In this document: positions 32,466 through 42,407 of the stretch, piece by piece
How positions within the stretch are numbered: position 1 is the stretch's first letter
How the letters are laid out: each line of letters opens with the position of its first letter
Source of the DNA: Pseudobutyrivibrio sp. OR37
Lineage (GTDB): Bacteria; Bacillota; Clostridia; Lachnospirales; Lachnospiraceae
Direction: 5' to 3'
DNA: 64,000 nucleotides
Assembly (NCBI RefSeq): GCF_900113655.1
Contig: NZ_FOQF01000011.1
Coordinates: 1-64,000, forward strand
Made by a program: the position numbers and the translations under genes
Notes under the pieces: model-generated
What the model saw: the letters and a program-made list of their open reading frames with translations, nothing else
Told to the model about the DNA's origin: nothing
The model's database searches: none

Positions 32466-35132
32466 CCTACTATCATGACATGTGAAATACACGGTCTGGC
32501 GTTCATCCGCTATAGTATGAAGGAGTTTTAACGACTCCTTTATTTTTTTGTCGTCAAGATTGGTGAATGGATCATCCAAAATGAGGATTGGCTTTTCCTC
32601 TGGATAGAGCACATCTACAAGTGCAAGGCGAGAGCAAAGTGCCACCAAATCCTGATATCCCTGAGATAAATACTCTGCGCTCTTGGTACTTCCTGAATAG
32701 CTAAGCTTGATGTTAAGGTCCATATCAAGCTCGAAATCATCAATGGCGTAGCCAGACTGTGTTCCCTCTGGACCATCAATAAGGCTTAAGTATTTATGCA
32801 AGCCATTCTGAAGTGGCTGCATGTATTTGGACTGGAAGCTTTCTCTGGCGCGATTAAGGAAATCTTCTGTCTTGCCTAAGATATCAGCTTCCTTTTTGTA
32901 CTCCTTTTCCTTTACCTCAAGACGCTCTATCTGCTCTGATATATCGCTTAATCGCTCTACCTCTTCAAGAGCCTGTGAAAGATTTTCCTTCTCCTGAATC
33001 AGCTGCTTATTAAGCTCCATAATCTGTTCATCCAGTTCTGACTGCTTCTGCTGCAAATCATCAACGGATTGAACCTCTTCGTTTACATCGAATTCAGCTT
33101 CAAATTGAGCTATAGAGTCCTTAAGTTCATCAATACGAGCCTTAATCGCCTCGTATTCACGCTTTTTAATACCAATGCTTTGAATAGCCTCAGCGCGACG
33201 CAACGTCTCATCTACAGGATATCTTTTGACGATGTTTTCAATATCAGCAGTCATGGTTCTGATTGAGTTCTCATGACTGGCCAGTTCCTCTAAAGCTTCA
33301 AGGTGCTTGGCGTATTTATCGGAGTCCTTCTTAAGCTGAGCCAAAAATTCGTATTCACCACCCATATCATACAGATTAATTCCATAGCAGCTGGCAAATG
33401 GCTGAATCTTGGTGTAAAGCTCCAGCTGTAAATCCGCAAGCTCATCAAGTGTGCCCTCAGCCTCCTGATGGCGTGAGTTTTCCTCATCTAAAAGATGTCT
33501 ATATTGGTCAAGCTTACGTCTGATTTCGTAAACATTTTCCTGCATGGTTGAAGCTCGTGTAAGAAGGAAGTGTGATAAGAATTCCTCGCATTCTTCCTCT
33601 AATTCTCTAAGTTCCAAATTGCTAAGCTCAAGTGCATCCTCTTCCTCTTCAACTCTATCTGCATATTCTTCAGACTGCTTAAGCTTATTCTTGTGAGAAC
33701 GGCGTCCACTAATTATCAGGAATATCAAATCAGCAATGATAGCCACAACGCTGACAATTTCAACAATCCTTCCAACAATATCTGCCATGTAATTGCTAAA
33801 CACAACGCCTGAAAGGATAAATATAACAAGAAGGATAGTGCCAAGTATGTGCCAAACCGTAACGGTATTGTTGCGGCTTACCTTTTCGTTGGCCTCCTGC
33901 TCTGCCCTTAAGGTAATAAGTCTTTCGTTGCTTTGGCTAATACGTGCCTGAAGACCTGTAATCTGGGTTGTCTGACGTTCTATGTGAGCCAGCTGCTCAT
34001 CTGTAGGCACCAGCTTATCAAAGAAGAATTTAAGCTCTGTAAGCTGTTTAGATGATTCCTCTGATAGCTTTGAATGTTCTGCCTTGGCTCTAAGCTCAGA
34101 AAGATTCGCAGCCATTTTGTTCCACATGGCAAACTCTGTGTCATCTGGGATTCTGTTCATAAATGGCTTATCAAAAACATTTCCTTCTCTATCAAGGTCT
34201 TCATTTAAGGCCTTAAATGCTCTCTCGTGAACAGCCAAATCACGTTCGGTCTGTTCCAGCATGATTATCTCATCATCTGTAGGAATGCCTGCTGCAAAGA
34301 AGTTATCAAGGTCTGATATCTTTTGCTCCTCGGCCATAAGATTTTCCTTGTGAATCTTATAGGCGCCAAGCTCCTGCTCCTTTTTACTCTGAAGCTGGAT
34401 TCTTTCTGCAAGCTTTGCCTTTTCATTGTTAAGATTATCCAAGTTCTGCTGCTTTTCTTCAATAAGGCAGCTCATGGCCTCAACGCTCTCTTCAATGGCT
34501 GGAAGCTTTTCAAACTCTTCCTTGCATTTATTAATTTCCTGCTTGGTGCCAAATAACTTACCTGGGTTTATCTTACTGTTGCGGGTGTATTCTACCCTTG
34601 CATCCTTAACGCTTTTAAGGGCTGTATCAAAGTTATTGATATCATCCCTGGCTGATGTAAGATTTCCCATTTTAGCATTAAGGGAATCTGTCATGGCTGT
34701 GCCCACAGAAAGCTGTGGAATGTAAACACTCTTCTCGAAAGAATCCCTGTCCACTAAAAACAGCTCCTCGCCAATGTTCTCTGTAAAATCATTACACTCT
34801 ATGCCTGTAACATTGTCATACAAAGCAAAGGTATCGTCCTTATCAGTCTTGCCAAAGGTACGCTCAATGCGGTACTGTCTATCCTTTACCGCAAATACGA
34901 TATTACCGCCACACAGACTTCCATCCCATGGCAGATAGTGATTTCGCTCTAATAGCTTTTTTCTAGTATTTGGTGAATACTCCAGACCGTAAAACATAGC
35001 CTTAATAAACACCGAAAAGGTAGTTTTACCCCAACCATTCTCCTGAAGGATTGAGTTAAAACCATCCTTGAAGTCATATTTAAATTCTGTAATCTTGCCA
35101 AAATGGGCAATATAACAAGAAATCAGTTTCAT
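32460..35132 (-). CDS. SbcC/Rad50-like (YhaN-type) AAA ATPase with central membrane segment
   Basis: At 890 residues it has the N-terminal ATPase half with Walker A LQENGWGKTTFSVF (about residue 33), and long coiled coils (about 170-330, 480-560 and 620-760). The C-terminal half has signature LSQGYQDLVALCSRLALVD, Walker B PILILDDPFTNLDD and FTCHDSR. Two hydrophobic helices (about 424-475) interrupt the coiled coil where Rad50 proteins carry the CxxC zinc hook, and I see no CxxC. This matches YhaN rather than SbcC. Its start lies 1 bp after the nuclease gene stop. It probably forms a membrane-attached DNA-processing complex with that partner. Confidence 0.85.
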   Translation of the reverse strand: MKLISCYIAHFGKITEFKYDFKDGFNSILQENGWGKTTFSVFIKAMFYGLEYSPNTRKKLLERNHYLPWDGSLCGGNIVFAVKDRQYRIERTFGKTDKDDTFALYDNVTGIECNDFTENIGEELFLVDRDSFEKSVYIPQLSVGTAMTDSLNAKMGNLTSARDDINNFDTALKSVKDARVEYTRNSKINPGKLFGTKQEINKCKEEFEKLPAIEESVEAMSCLIEEKQQNLDNLNNEKAKLAERIQLQSKKEQELGAYKIHKENLMAEEQKISDLDNFFAAGIPTDDEIIMLEQTERDLAVHERAFKALNEDLDREGNVFDKPFMNRIPDDTEFAMWNKMAANLSELRAKAEHSKLSEESSKQLTELKFFFDKLVPTDEQLAHIERQTTQITGLQARISQSNERLITLRAEQEANEKVSRNNTVTVWHILGTILLVIFILSGVVFSNYMADIVGRIVEIVSVVAIIADLIFLIISGRRSHKNKLKQSEEYADRVEEEEDALELSNLELRELEEECEEFLSHFLLTRASTMQENVYEIRRKLDQYRHLLDEENSRHQEAEGTLDELADLQLELYTKIQPFASCYGINLYDMGGEYEFLAQLKKDSDKYAKHLEALEELASHENSIRTMTADIENIVKRYPVDETLRRAEAIQSIGIKKREYEAIKARIDELKDSIAQFEAEFDVNEEVQSVDDLQQKQSELDEQIMELNKQLIQEKENLSQALEEVERLSDISEQIERLEVKEKEYKKEADILGKTEDFLNRARESFQSKYMQPLQNGLHKYLSLIDGPEGTQSGYAIDDFELDMDLNIKLSYSGSTKSAEYLSQGYQDLVALCSRLALVDVLYPEEKPILILDDPFTNLDDKKIKESLKLLHTIADERQTVYFTCHDSRL

Positions 35133-36215
35133 TTACAATTCCTCCCCCATTATGGCTCTAATGCCGATTTCGATAATTTTAGCCTTTTCGTCCTCATCCA
35201 TATCCTGAGACTGAACAAGTCTGACGAATTCGCCCTTCAGACTCTTATCGTATTTGAAGCTTTCGTAATCTACAAGAGTCTTGGTTCTGTCATAACACTT
35301 TACAAAGAAGTATCTATTTTCGAATAAGCGAACAAAACGAATGATATCAAGCTCATCATCCAGCTCACGCTCGCCTGTAAGTACAAACTTAACCAAATCC
35401 TGATCATCTACATCTAAAAGATTCTCTCTAGCCTTGGCAGCTACCGCCTGTAAATCCATATCAGCAGTAACCTCTACATTTATTTCATGCAAGCGTCTAA
35501 GAGCAAATGGAATGAATTCAGATGTAATCTGACCATCCTCTATCTCCATGAGAACAAAGCCCTTATCACCTGTCTCATCGAAGCCTCGGCCCTCCAGGCA
35601 GCCCGGATAGCAGTACACGCCTCTATCATCCAGCGCCTCAAAGATAAACTTATGAACATGGCCTAAAGCCAGGTAATCAATAAACTTACCCTTAAGAGCC
35701 TGTGTATTGATAATCTCTGCCCCGTCTTTGCCATCATAATCAGACTGCTGACCATGAAGCATAACGATATTGGTAGCTGCTGAATCAAGCACCAAACGCT
35801 GAGCCATAGTAGACACATTGGCAGCATTCAATTCCATACCTGTAATAACAACGTCCTCACAGGTATAGCTAGTCCAACCATCAGCATTAAACATATGAAA
35901 ATTAGAAGGTATTTCATCTATACCCTCTTCCATAAAATCGCATCTGTCATGATTGCCCTTAAGATAGTAGAAATCAATCTCTGGAGCATCAACAATCTGC
36001 TCCACAACACGTCTCTTAATATCCTTACGAATATGAGTCTTGTCAAACAAATCTCCGGCAATCATAATAGCCCTAACACCGTTTTGCTTGGCGAATTCTA
36101 CCATACGCTCGTAGGTCTCCACCAGCTCAATACGACGAAGAGCCGCTTGCTCTTTATCTAAATTACTTTCCATTTTGGAATCTAAGTGCAGGTCTGCACA
36201 GTGAATAATCTTCAT
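35133..36215 (-). CDS. SbcD/YhaO-type metallophosphoesterase (DNA repair exonuclease subunit)
   Basis: The 360-residue protein has the calcineurin-like metal motifs KIIHCADLHLDSKM (DxH), IMIAGDLFDKT (GDxxD), YYLKGNHDRCD (GNHD), IVMLHGQQSD, and YLALGHVHKF (GHxH). These are the Mre11/SbcD set for Mn-dependent nuclease activity. An acidic C-terminal part replaces the capping domain. The second ATG (36215) is better spaced from SD GGGGGA than the first (36221). It is operonic with the SbcC/YhaN-like ATPase. Confidence 0.92.
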   Translation of the reverse strand: MKIIHCADLHLDSKMESNLDKEQAALRRIELVETYERMVEFAKQNGVRAIMIAGDLFDKTHIRKDIKRRVVEQIVDAPEIDFYYLKGNHDRCDFMEEGIDEIPSNFHMFNADGWTSYTCEDVVITGMELNAANVSTMAQRLVLDSAATNIVMLHGQQSDYDGKDGAEIINTQALKGKFIDYLALGHVHKFIFEALDDRGVYCYPGCLEGRGFDETGDKGFVLMEIEDGQITSEFIPFALRRLHEINVEVTADMDLQAVAAKARENLLDVDDQDLVKFVLTGERELDDELDIIRFVRLFENRYFFVKCYDRTKTLVDYESFKYDKSLKGEFVRLVQSQDMDEDEKAKIIEIGIRAIMGEEL

Positions 36216-36244
36216 TCGCATTATCCCCCGATAAAACTACGTAC

Positions 36245-36272
36245 ATTCTATCATATTTGTTACATCTTGTAA
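36245..36272 (-). promoter_or_regulatory. Promoter of the SbcD-SbcC-like pair
   Basis: On the minus strand TTACAA (36267-36272), 16 nt, TAGAAT (36245-36250), about 30 bp before the start codon. Confidence 0.5.
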
Positions 36273-36316
36273 CTAACAACCTCCATGTAGAAGGGGCTTC
36301 TTACATTACTATTTCT

Positions 36317-36876
36317 ACTCTCAGGCCCCACTACTGCACAGCCCTCCATGGTAATACAATCGCAGATTCTAGTTTATCTAAATGTGTGTTATCTTGCTTA
36401 TCTATTAGTAGGTGTTCTTACAAGGTTTTACAATTCTGTCGGTAAGGTGTGTAGGGAGCGGACATAAAACGAAAGTATAGTGGCATGAGGATGAAGGGTG
36501 TAGGCCCTCCCCTATTTGCCTTGGAACGAGCTTAGTAAAATAAAAAGTGAGTTTCACATATATTGGCATGAACCGCTAGGATGGCGGTTCAAGTGCGAAA
36601 GCAACACGATGTTGCATAGAGCACGGTGCCTATATATGAGAAACTCACTTTTTTAATTTTACTTAGCGAGTGGAGTGGCAAATAGGGGAGGGCCTACACC
36701 CTTCATCCACATGCCTCTCAGCCTACAATTATGTCCGCTCTCTACACACATTACCTTCGAATTGTAAAAGCCATGTAAGTACACCTACATAAGCAAGATA
36801 ACACACATTAAGATAATCGCGAATCTGCTCAAATGATATTACCATGGAGGGCTGTGCAGTAGTGGGGCCTGGGAGT
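36317..36876. other. 560-bp giant imperfect palindrome, candidate structured RNA or non-autonomous element
   Basis: The two halves are inverted copies. Perfect blocks pair 36322-36356 with 36837-36871 (35 bp), 36381-36401 with 36789-36809 (21 bp), 36490-36520 with 36677-36707 (31 bp) and 36542-36555 with 36640-36653 (14 bp). Interior loops of similar size on both sides separate them. At the tip the rod opens into two hairpins: TGAACCGC/GCGGTTCA (36569-36591), and GTGC/GCAC (36593-36624) enclosing GCAACA-cga-TGTTGC (36601-36615). No ORF, tRNA or known riboswitch is apparent. It lies between the chemoreceptor terminator and the sbcD promoter. Transcription direction cannot be told because both strands fold alike. 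Confidence 0.9.
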
Positions 36877-36881
36877 GCATT

Positions 36882-36918
36882 AAAAAATGAGGCCACCTAT
36901 AAATAAATAAGTGACCCC
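36882..36918 (-). terminator. Terminator of the chemoreceptor gene
   Basis: On the minus strand GGGGTCAC (36911-36918) pairs with GTGGCCTC (36889-36896) using two G-U pairs, followed by T6 after one A. It lies 15 bp after the stop. Confidence 0.7.
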
Positions 36919-36932
36919 ACCTTTTGATGAGT

Positions 36933-38996
36933 TTATTCTTCAGATGATAATCTGAACTGGCTAACCACCTGTGTAAGGCTTTCGGAAATCTCGTTTTGTT
37001 TATCAGACATTTCGTTGATTCCTGTGACTGTTTCTGAAAGATTTTCGATGGAATCCATTACGTTACCGCTGTTGGCTGCAGTGTTTTGTGTGGCCTCTGC
37101 GATGTTTTGGATGGCATCTCGTACCTCGCTCATGATTTCCTGAATTGAATCAGTCATCTGAGATAGCTTTTCTGAGGTCTCCTTGATAGACTCAGCATCC
37201 TGTCCATATCTTTCAGCTACATCCACGAAATTCTTGTAATCAGGTGTAACCGTTTCGGAAACATAATCCAGAAGAGATTTTGCATTTGTAGCAAGTCCTT
37301 CGAATGCATCCTGTATTCCAGAAATTGTTTCCTGAATCTTTTCAACAGAATCAGTTGTCTGGCCTGCCAGCTTTCCGATTTCTGTGGCAACTACTGCGAA
37401 GCCCTTGCCCTGCTCACCTGCACGGGCTGCTTCGATAGATGCATTTAGAGATAGTAAAGTGATTTGGTCGGCAATGTCTGCGATTACGCTGGCCATCTCA
37501 CCGATATTTTCAACAACCTTTGACTGTGCAATACTGCTTTCAAGTTTTTCCTCAAAGCTGCTCTGCAAAGTCTGTGATTTATCAAATGCTTCCTGGCTGC
37601 TCTTGCCAATTTCTGCTGCACGCTTCTGAATGTCGATTGCCAGGTCGAGACTGCCTTTAGTCTCATCATTCAGATTGTCTGTAGACTGTGCAACCTGATC
37701 TACTGATGCTGAAAGCTGCTGAGTTGCTGCAGATGAATTCATCATATCTGCATTAACATCTCCCATTACATCAACAATCTTGTCGAACTCTATCTTTAGC
37801 TCTTCAGCAGAGTATTTTAATCTACTGCTGGCCTCATTAATATCTACAGAATAATCAGCAATGCTTTGGATTACACCCTTGTTATTTCCATACATTTCGT
37901 TAAGAGATGTAGACATAACAGCAAGCTCATCCTTACCCTTTACGGATAGATTATCAATAGTGAAATCACCACTGGCAAGCTCGGTTGCAAAATTCTGAAC
38001 CTTGCGGATTGTCTTGGCAACACCACCGATTCCGATAACGATGATTACAATGGCAACTAGCACTGCAACTATACATACTGCAATCAATCTGTTAATCAAC
38101 AGATAAATAGGCTGCATTAATTCGTAAGCATCTATGGAAACCATCAGCTTCCATCCTGTTAAGCCGATAGTATCGTAATATACCTTGTGATCAGTCTTTC
38201 CATCATTGTAGGTTGTGATTCCATTAGTGTTCTTTAGAACTTCGCCAATCATGGTCACTACTGATTTATTATCATCTTCAGTAAGGAAAGCACCTTCCTG
38301 AACCTTGGCATCATCATAGCCTGCTATAAGAAGACCATCTGCAGATGTAAGTATTCCAACGCCGGACTTACCGACCTTGATACGTCCAATAATATCTGTT
38401 ATGGCATACAGCTCGATATCTACAGTAACACAACCGATTTTTTTCCCATCCACAACAATTGGTGTTGAGCAAGATGACATGACTATTCCTGATGTTGGAT
38501 CATAGTAAGGGTCTGTAATCATCGGACTGTCACTATTCATGGCGTTTGTATAGTATTCCTGGTTAAAATAATCGTACTCTGCATTACTGTATTCCCATGT
38601 GGTGACTGCAGCATTACCATCCTTGTATACATAAGGGCCATAGTACTGCTGCTCAGGGTCGTATGCGTATGGCTCAAACCAAAGTCCAGAGCCTAAGACA
38701 ATATCATTTGTAGCTATCATATTCTCAAGCATCTTCTCATAAGCTGCCCACTCTGTGTAGGTGTATGAAGATGCAACACTGATAGCAATAGAATCTGCCA
38801 GGGTTTCTACATCCTTTAAATAGCCCGTTACTTCTGAACTATTTGCTCGAAGCTCAGCGCTCATTGATTCCTGTGTTTTCCTATCTACCAAAATCTCACT
38901 TGACGTAGCAGACATGATTGTCAACACAATCTGAGCCAGTATTAATACTGGAAGTATCATTACCAGCATCTTAGTACTAATCTTTTTAAAACTCAT
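36933..38996 (-). CDS. Methyl-accepting chemotaxis protein with dCache sensor
   Basis: ATG 38996 follows SD GGAGGG. The protein has about 687 residues: TM1 at about 10-30, then an extracytoplasmic dCache-type sensor to about 305 ([63 protein letters not shown]). TM2 at about 312-335 and a HAMP segment follow. The signalling coiled coil has the tip [32 protein letters not shown]. It would feed ligand information to CheA/CheW. No che or flagellar genes are adjacent; its neighbours are a response regulator and a hybrid kinase. Confidence 0.95.
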   Translation of the reverse strand: MSFKKISTKMLVMILPVLILAQIVLTIMSATSSEILVDRKTQESMSAELRANSSEVTGYLKDVETLADSIAISVASSYTYTEWAAYEKMLENMIATNDIVLGSGLWFEPYAYDPEQQYYGPYVYKDGNAAVTTWEYSNAEYDYFNQEYYTNAMNSDSPMITDPYYDPTSGIVMSSCSTPIVVDGKKIGCVTVDIELYAITDIIGRIKVGKSGVGILTSADGLLIAGYDDAKVQEGAFLTEDDNKSVVTMIGEVLKNTNGITTYNDGKTDHKVYYDTIGLTGWKLMVSIDAYELMQPIYLLINRLIAVCIVAVLVAIVIIVIGIGGVAKTIRKVQNFATELASGDFTIDNLSVKGKDELAVMSTSLNEMYGNNKGVIQSIADYSVDINEASSRLKYSAEELKIEFDKIVDVMGDVNADMMNSSAATQQLSASVDQVAQSTDNLNDETKGSLDLAIDIQKRAAEIGKSSQEAFDKSQTLQSSFEEKLESSIAQSKVVENIGEMASVIADIADQITLLSLNASIEAARAGEQGKGFAVVATEIGKLAGQTTDSVEKIQETISGIQDAFEGLATNAKSLLDYVSETVTPDYKNFVDVAERYGQDAESIKETSEKLSQMTDSIQEIMSEVRDAIQNIAEATQNTAANSGNVMDSIENLSETVTGINEMSDKQNEISESLTQVVSQFRLSSEE

Positions 38997-39103
38997 ATCG
39001 TTCCCTCCACATAGTAACCCCATGGTTATAAAATGTATTCTATTACCTATGTGTGTATAAATGTTGAAAATTCCTCAGATATACTATGAACTTTTCTATG
39101 CAT

Positions 39104-39137
39104 AAAAAAACCGCCTGGCAACTATCTGCCAGACGGT
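39104..39137 (-). terminator. Terminator after the two-receiver regulator
   Basis: ACCGTCTGGCA/TGCCAGGCGGT arms (one mismatch) around a 6-nt loop are followed on the minus strand by T7. It lies 12 bp after the stop and separates the regulator from the chemoreceptor promoter. Confidence 0.9.
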
Positions 39138-39148
39138 CTAAATTCAAT

Positions 39149-39919
39149 TTATTGTTCTGCCTGCTTTAAGAAAATATTTTCAATAGCATTGATTATCTTG
39201 GTCTGCATAGGTGGCTTTACAAAATAGCCTGCTGGCTTCAAATCAAGTACGGCATCTACATGCTCCTTATCAGCTATTCCTGTAAGGAAGATAACTGGAA
39301 CATCTTTGTAATCATCCTCTGAACGAATCATCTCAAGAGTCTGTCTGCCATCTACCACTGGCATTTCGTAATCAAGGATGATTAAATCAGGTCTGTCCTG
39401 CCCCAAAGCCTTCATACACTGAGCTGCTGATGTGGCAAGAGTGACTCTGTATTTATCCTGAAGCATGTTACGCATATTGCGAAGTAGCACTGGATTATCA
39501 TCTACAACAATGATATGGCGCTTGTCTGTTTCAACAACCGCATTTAAAATAGCATCTGCATTCATTCCAAATTCCTTGCAGATGGCTCTGATAATAAGCT
39601 CTCTGTTGGCCTGCAGAACGTTCTTAAACTGGCCTGAGTAGTAGTAAGAAATGAACATCTGCTTCTTAAGCTCTTTACCATAAGTAATAACAGGTAGTTC
39701 GCCATTATATTCCTTGATTGTTTCGAAGATATCATCCTGAGTTGCATCAAAATCATCGATATCCATGAGCACTAAATCAGGTGTATATAATTTCAGCATG
39801 CTTTTAACGATTTTTGCATTGCTGGTGCACAACTGTGTATGAAAATGTTGTGACAAAAACGAATTAACATCAGTTGGCGAGTCCGAACTAAAATCCCCTA
39901 CAATTAGTATTTTACGCAT
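39149..39919 (-). CDS. Response regulator with two receiver domains and no output domain
   Basis: The 256-residue protein starts with a receiver-like domain (KILIVGDFSSDS; LVLMDIDDFD with Asp53 at the phospho-site). One of the usual N-terminal acidic pair is replaced by Gly. The second receiver (about 134-250) is canonical: HIIVVDDN, LIILDYEMPVVDG with Asp183, PVIFLTG, GYFVKPP. No DNA-binding or enzymatic output is attached, so it probably acts by protein contact or in a phosphorelay. It starts 10 bp after the hybrid kinase gene, SD AAGGAGA, and is cotranscribed with it. Confidence 0.9.
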   Translation of the reverse strand: MRKILIVGDFSSDSPTDVNSFLSQHFHTQLCTSNAKIVKSMLKLYTPDLVLMDIDDFDATQDDIFETIKEYNGELPVITYGKELKKQMFISYYYSGQFKNVLQANRELIIRAICKEFGMNADAILNAVVETDKRHIIVVDDNPVLLRNMRNMLQDKYRVTLATSAAQCMKALGQDRPDLIILDYEMPVVDGRQTLEMIRSEDDYKDVPVIFLTGIADKEHVDAVLDLKPAGYFVKPPMQTKIINAIENIFLKQAEQ

Positions 39920-39929
39920 ATTATTCTCC

Positions 39930-42371
39930 TTAACTCTGTAGCTTTTCTATATCAGATAGTGCCTCATCTTCTTCTAAATTCATTACATGCATATTCAGAT
40001 GCTCCAATCGTTCCTGGGTTTGGGCATCATAGGAATATGACATTATCTGTTTCATATTATTATCCGCAGCCTCTGAATCGTGGGTCATGATAGCCATCTT
40101 CAGCATCTCAAGTAACGCAAACAAATCATCCATATCTTCCATTTTTGGTTTCTCTACCTCTGATGATAATACAGATAATCTATTCTTCATAGTATCTAAT
40201 TCTTCTATTAGAATAGGAGTTAGCACTTTTATTCTGTCCAAATCTCCATCTCTGGCAGCATATTCACAAAGCTTGGCAAGTCCACCTAAGGATGTGGCGC
40301 CAATCGTATTGGACATACTCTTAACACCGTGGACTTTTATTCGATAATCCTCCAAAATAGAAGCATCTAGACTATTATAATACCTTAGAATCTCATCTCT
40401 TTCAAATCCTACTGAATCATAAAAATCTATTGCTGTCTGATAAACCATATTTGTATCTGGGAAATGAAGTAATGCATAATCCCAGTCTATACCTTCTATG
40501 TCAGGTAATTCAATCTTCTTTGTACGATTTTTTCTTGCTTCATCCTTGGCATCTGGCTCGTGATATTCCATCAAGTTTTCTGGTAGGAAATCGCGAATCA
40601 TCTTTTCAAGCTGAGCTGGAACTACAGGCTTTGACAAAAATCCATGGAAGCCCATAGTCAAATATCTATCCTTTGCTCCTGCAATAGCATTGGCTGTGAG
40701 GGCGATGACAGGTGTTCCAAGGCATCGGTTTCCATCAACCGTAGCCATAGCCCTGAAGGTTTCTACACCGTCCATTCCAGGCATCATGTGATCCAGGAAA
40801 ATCATATCAAAGTGCTGATTTTTTATAAGCTGTAAGCACTCTGCGCCGCTAGCAGCCTCTTTGATTTTCACCTTTGAATCCTTCAACAGTGCCACAAAGA
40901 CTTTTCTATTCATGGCATTGTCATCTACTATCAAGAAATTAGCGTTTGGTGCCTCAAAGCTGGTGCTGTACTCATAATTTGATGTGAGCTGCTTAAGCTT
41001 TTGGGCAAAATCTCCAATTGGCTCCTTGTTTACTATTTCCTGGGTAAGAGTGAAGTAAAATGTGGAACCAGAGCCATAAACGCTTTCCACCTCCAGATTA
41101 CTTCCCATCATCTTAAGCAGATTCTGAGTGATGGTCATTCCAAGGCCAGCGCCCTCAATGTTTCTGTTACGATTAACCTCTAATCTTTCGAAGGATTCAA
41201 ACATTCGCTTGATATCCTCCTGCTTGATTCCTATACCTGTATCCTTTACCTTGAAGGTTAAATCTACAAAATTTCCAAAGCCCTTTTCACAGCTAACAGA
41301 TATTTCGATATATCCCTCCTGAGTATATTTCACCGCATTAGTAATAATATTTGTAAGTACCTGCTTGATACGAATATCATCACCTAGCATGTCGCATGGG
41401 ATGTTGCTGTCGATATTTAGCTTAAGCTCCAGATTCTTTTCCTTGGCGCGAAGTGTGACGTTGTTAAGCACATCATGCATAAGACTCATGAAGGCATACT
41501 CGCCTTTTACGATGCCCATCTTACCTGATTCGATTTTGGTGATATCCAAAATGTCGTTGATAAGTGAAAGAAGATTCTGGGATGCTGTCTTTATATCAAG
41601 GGCGTATTCCTCTACCACCTTTTCAGAGGTCTCCCTTAAAATCATCTCATCCATACCCATGATAGTGTTGATTGGGGTTCTGATTTCATGGGACATGTTT
41701 GCAAGGAAATTGCTTTTTGCCTCTGTCGCAGTCTGTGCCTGTTTCTCAGCCTTCTTTGCCTGCAGCGTTTTTTCTAGAAGGTCATCATTATTGATTGCCG
41801 CCTGCTTGTAAAGTCTATCGTAAATGCTTCGCTGGAATTTGATAATCAATCCCATGGCAAATGCGCTGATGAGCAGTGACTGAACAACATCAAAGAATTC
41901 ACTCTGTCTAGATTCAAGACTAATAACGTATTCAGGATGATAATAGGAAATTGCATAACAACCTGAAATAATGGCTACATCTGTAAGTAGCATGAACAAA
42001 AAATCCATGCCATCCAATAGCATAAAGATGAAAATTATGCCCATTGAAAACCAACAGACCATACCGCTGTTTATTCCACCAGTCACGAAAAACATAACCG
42101 GGAACAAACCAATAGCTACAGCAAAGCATACCGCTATGGTGCTATTCTTAAGGCAATTACGGAAATTGGCCATGTAAATGCACACGCCATCAATAATTAT
42201 AGATATGAAAATTACGGCTGTCAGTACTGCTGACATGCCGTTTATTATATTAAATGGAATTGTTACGACTCCACCCACAAAACCAGTAATAGTAATTATA
42301 TTAAACAATACTAAATCTGTAGGCAGGTCCTGGCTAAAAAATTGCTTATTAAATGCCTTGAGCTTCTCCAA
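39930..42371 (-). CDS. Hybrid histidine kinase: membrane sensor-HisKA-HATPase-receiver-Hpt
   Basis: About 813 residues if TTG 42371 is the start; an in-frame GTG at 42380 overlaps the SD TTTGGAG and is too close to it. Using the GTG numbering, six or seven membrane helices occupy 20-190. HisKA has MSHEIRTPINTIMGMDEM with His231. HATPase boxes are DDIRIKQVLTNIITNAVKYT, DTGIGI and GAGLGMTI. The receiver has DMIFLDHMMPGMDG with Asp530, and the C-terminal Hpt has RIKVHGVKSMSNTIGA with His684. The full four-step relay is thus in one chain. The downstream two-receiver protein is the likely acceptor. The stimulus is unknown. Confidence 0.93.
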   Translation of the reverse strand: MEKLKAFNKQFFSQDLPTDLVLFNIITITGFVGGVVTIPFNIINGMSAVLTAVIFISIIIDGVCIYMANFRNCLKNSTIAVCFAVAIGLFPVMFFVTGGINSGMVCWFSMGIIFIFMLLDGMDFLFMLLTDVAIISGCYAISYYHPEYVISLESRQSEFFDVVQSLLISAFAMGLIIKFQRSIYDRLYKQAAINNDDLLEKTLQAKKAEKQAQTATEAKSNFLANMSHEIRTPINTIMGMDEMILRETSEKVVEEYALDIKTASQNLLSLINDILDITKIESGKMGIVKGEYAFMSLMHDVLNNVTLRAKEKNLELKLNIDSNIPCDMLGDDIRIKQVLTNIITNAVKYTQEGYIEISVSCEKGFGNFVDLTFKVKDTGIGIKQEDIKRMFESFERLEVNRNRNIEGAGLGMTITQNLLKMMGSNLEVESVYGSGSTFYFTLTQEIVNKEPIGDFAQKLKQLTSNYEYSTSFEAPNANFLIVDDNAMNRKVFVALLKDSKVKIKEAASGAECLQLIKNQHFDMIFLDHMMPGMDGVETFRAMATVDGNRCLGTPVIALTANAIAGAKDRYLTMGFHGFLSKPVVPAQLEKMIRDFLPENLMEYHEPDAKDEARKNRTKKIELPDIEGIDWDYALLHFPDTNMVYQTAIDFYDSVGFERDEILRYYNSLDASILEDYRIKVHGVKSMSNTIGATSLGGLAKLCEYAARDGDLDRIKVLTPILIEELDTMKNRLSVLSSEVEKPKMEDMDDLFALLEMLKMAIMTHDSEAADNNMKQIMSYSYDAQTQERLEHLNMHVMNLEEDEALSDIEKLQS

Positions 42372-42407
42372 AACTGTCACTCCAAACTTTATTAGACTTA
42401 TCTACAG

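Noticed and set aside
36585-36600. tRNA T-loop-like GGTTCAAGT
   Set aside because: It is the 3' arm of the tip hairpin in the giant palindrome; no acceptor or anticodon stems surround it.
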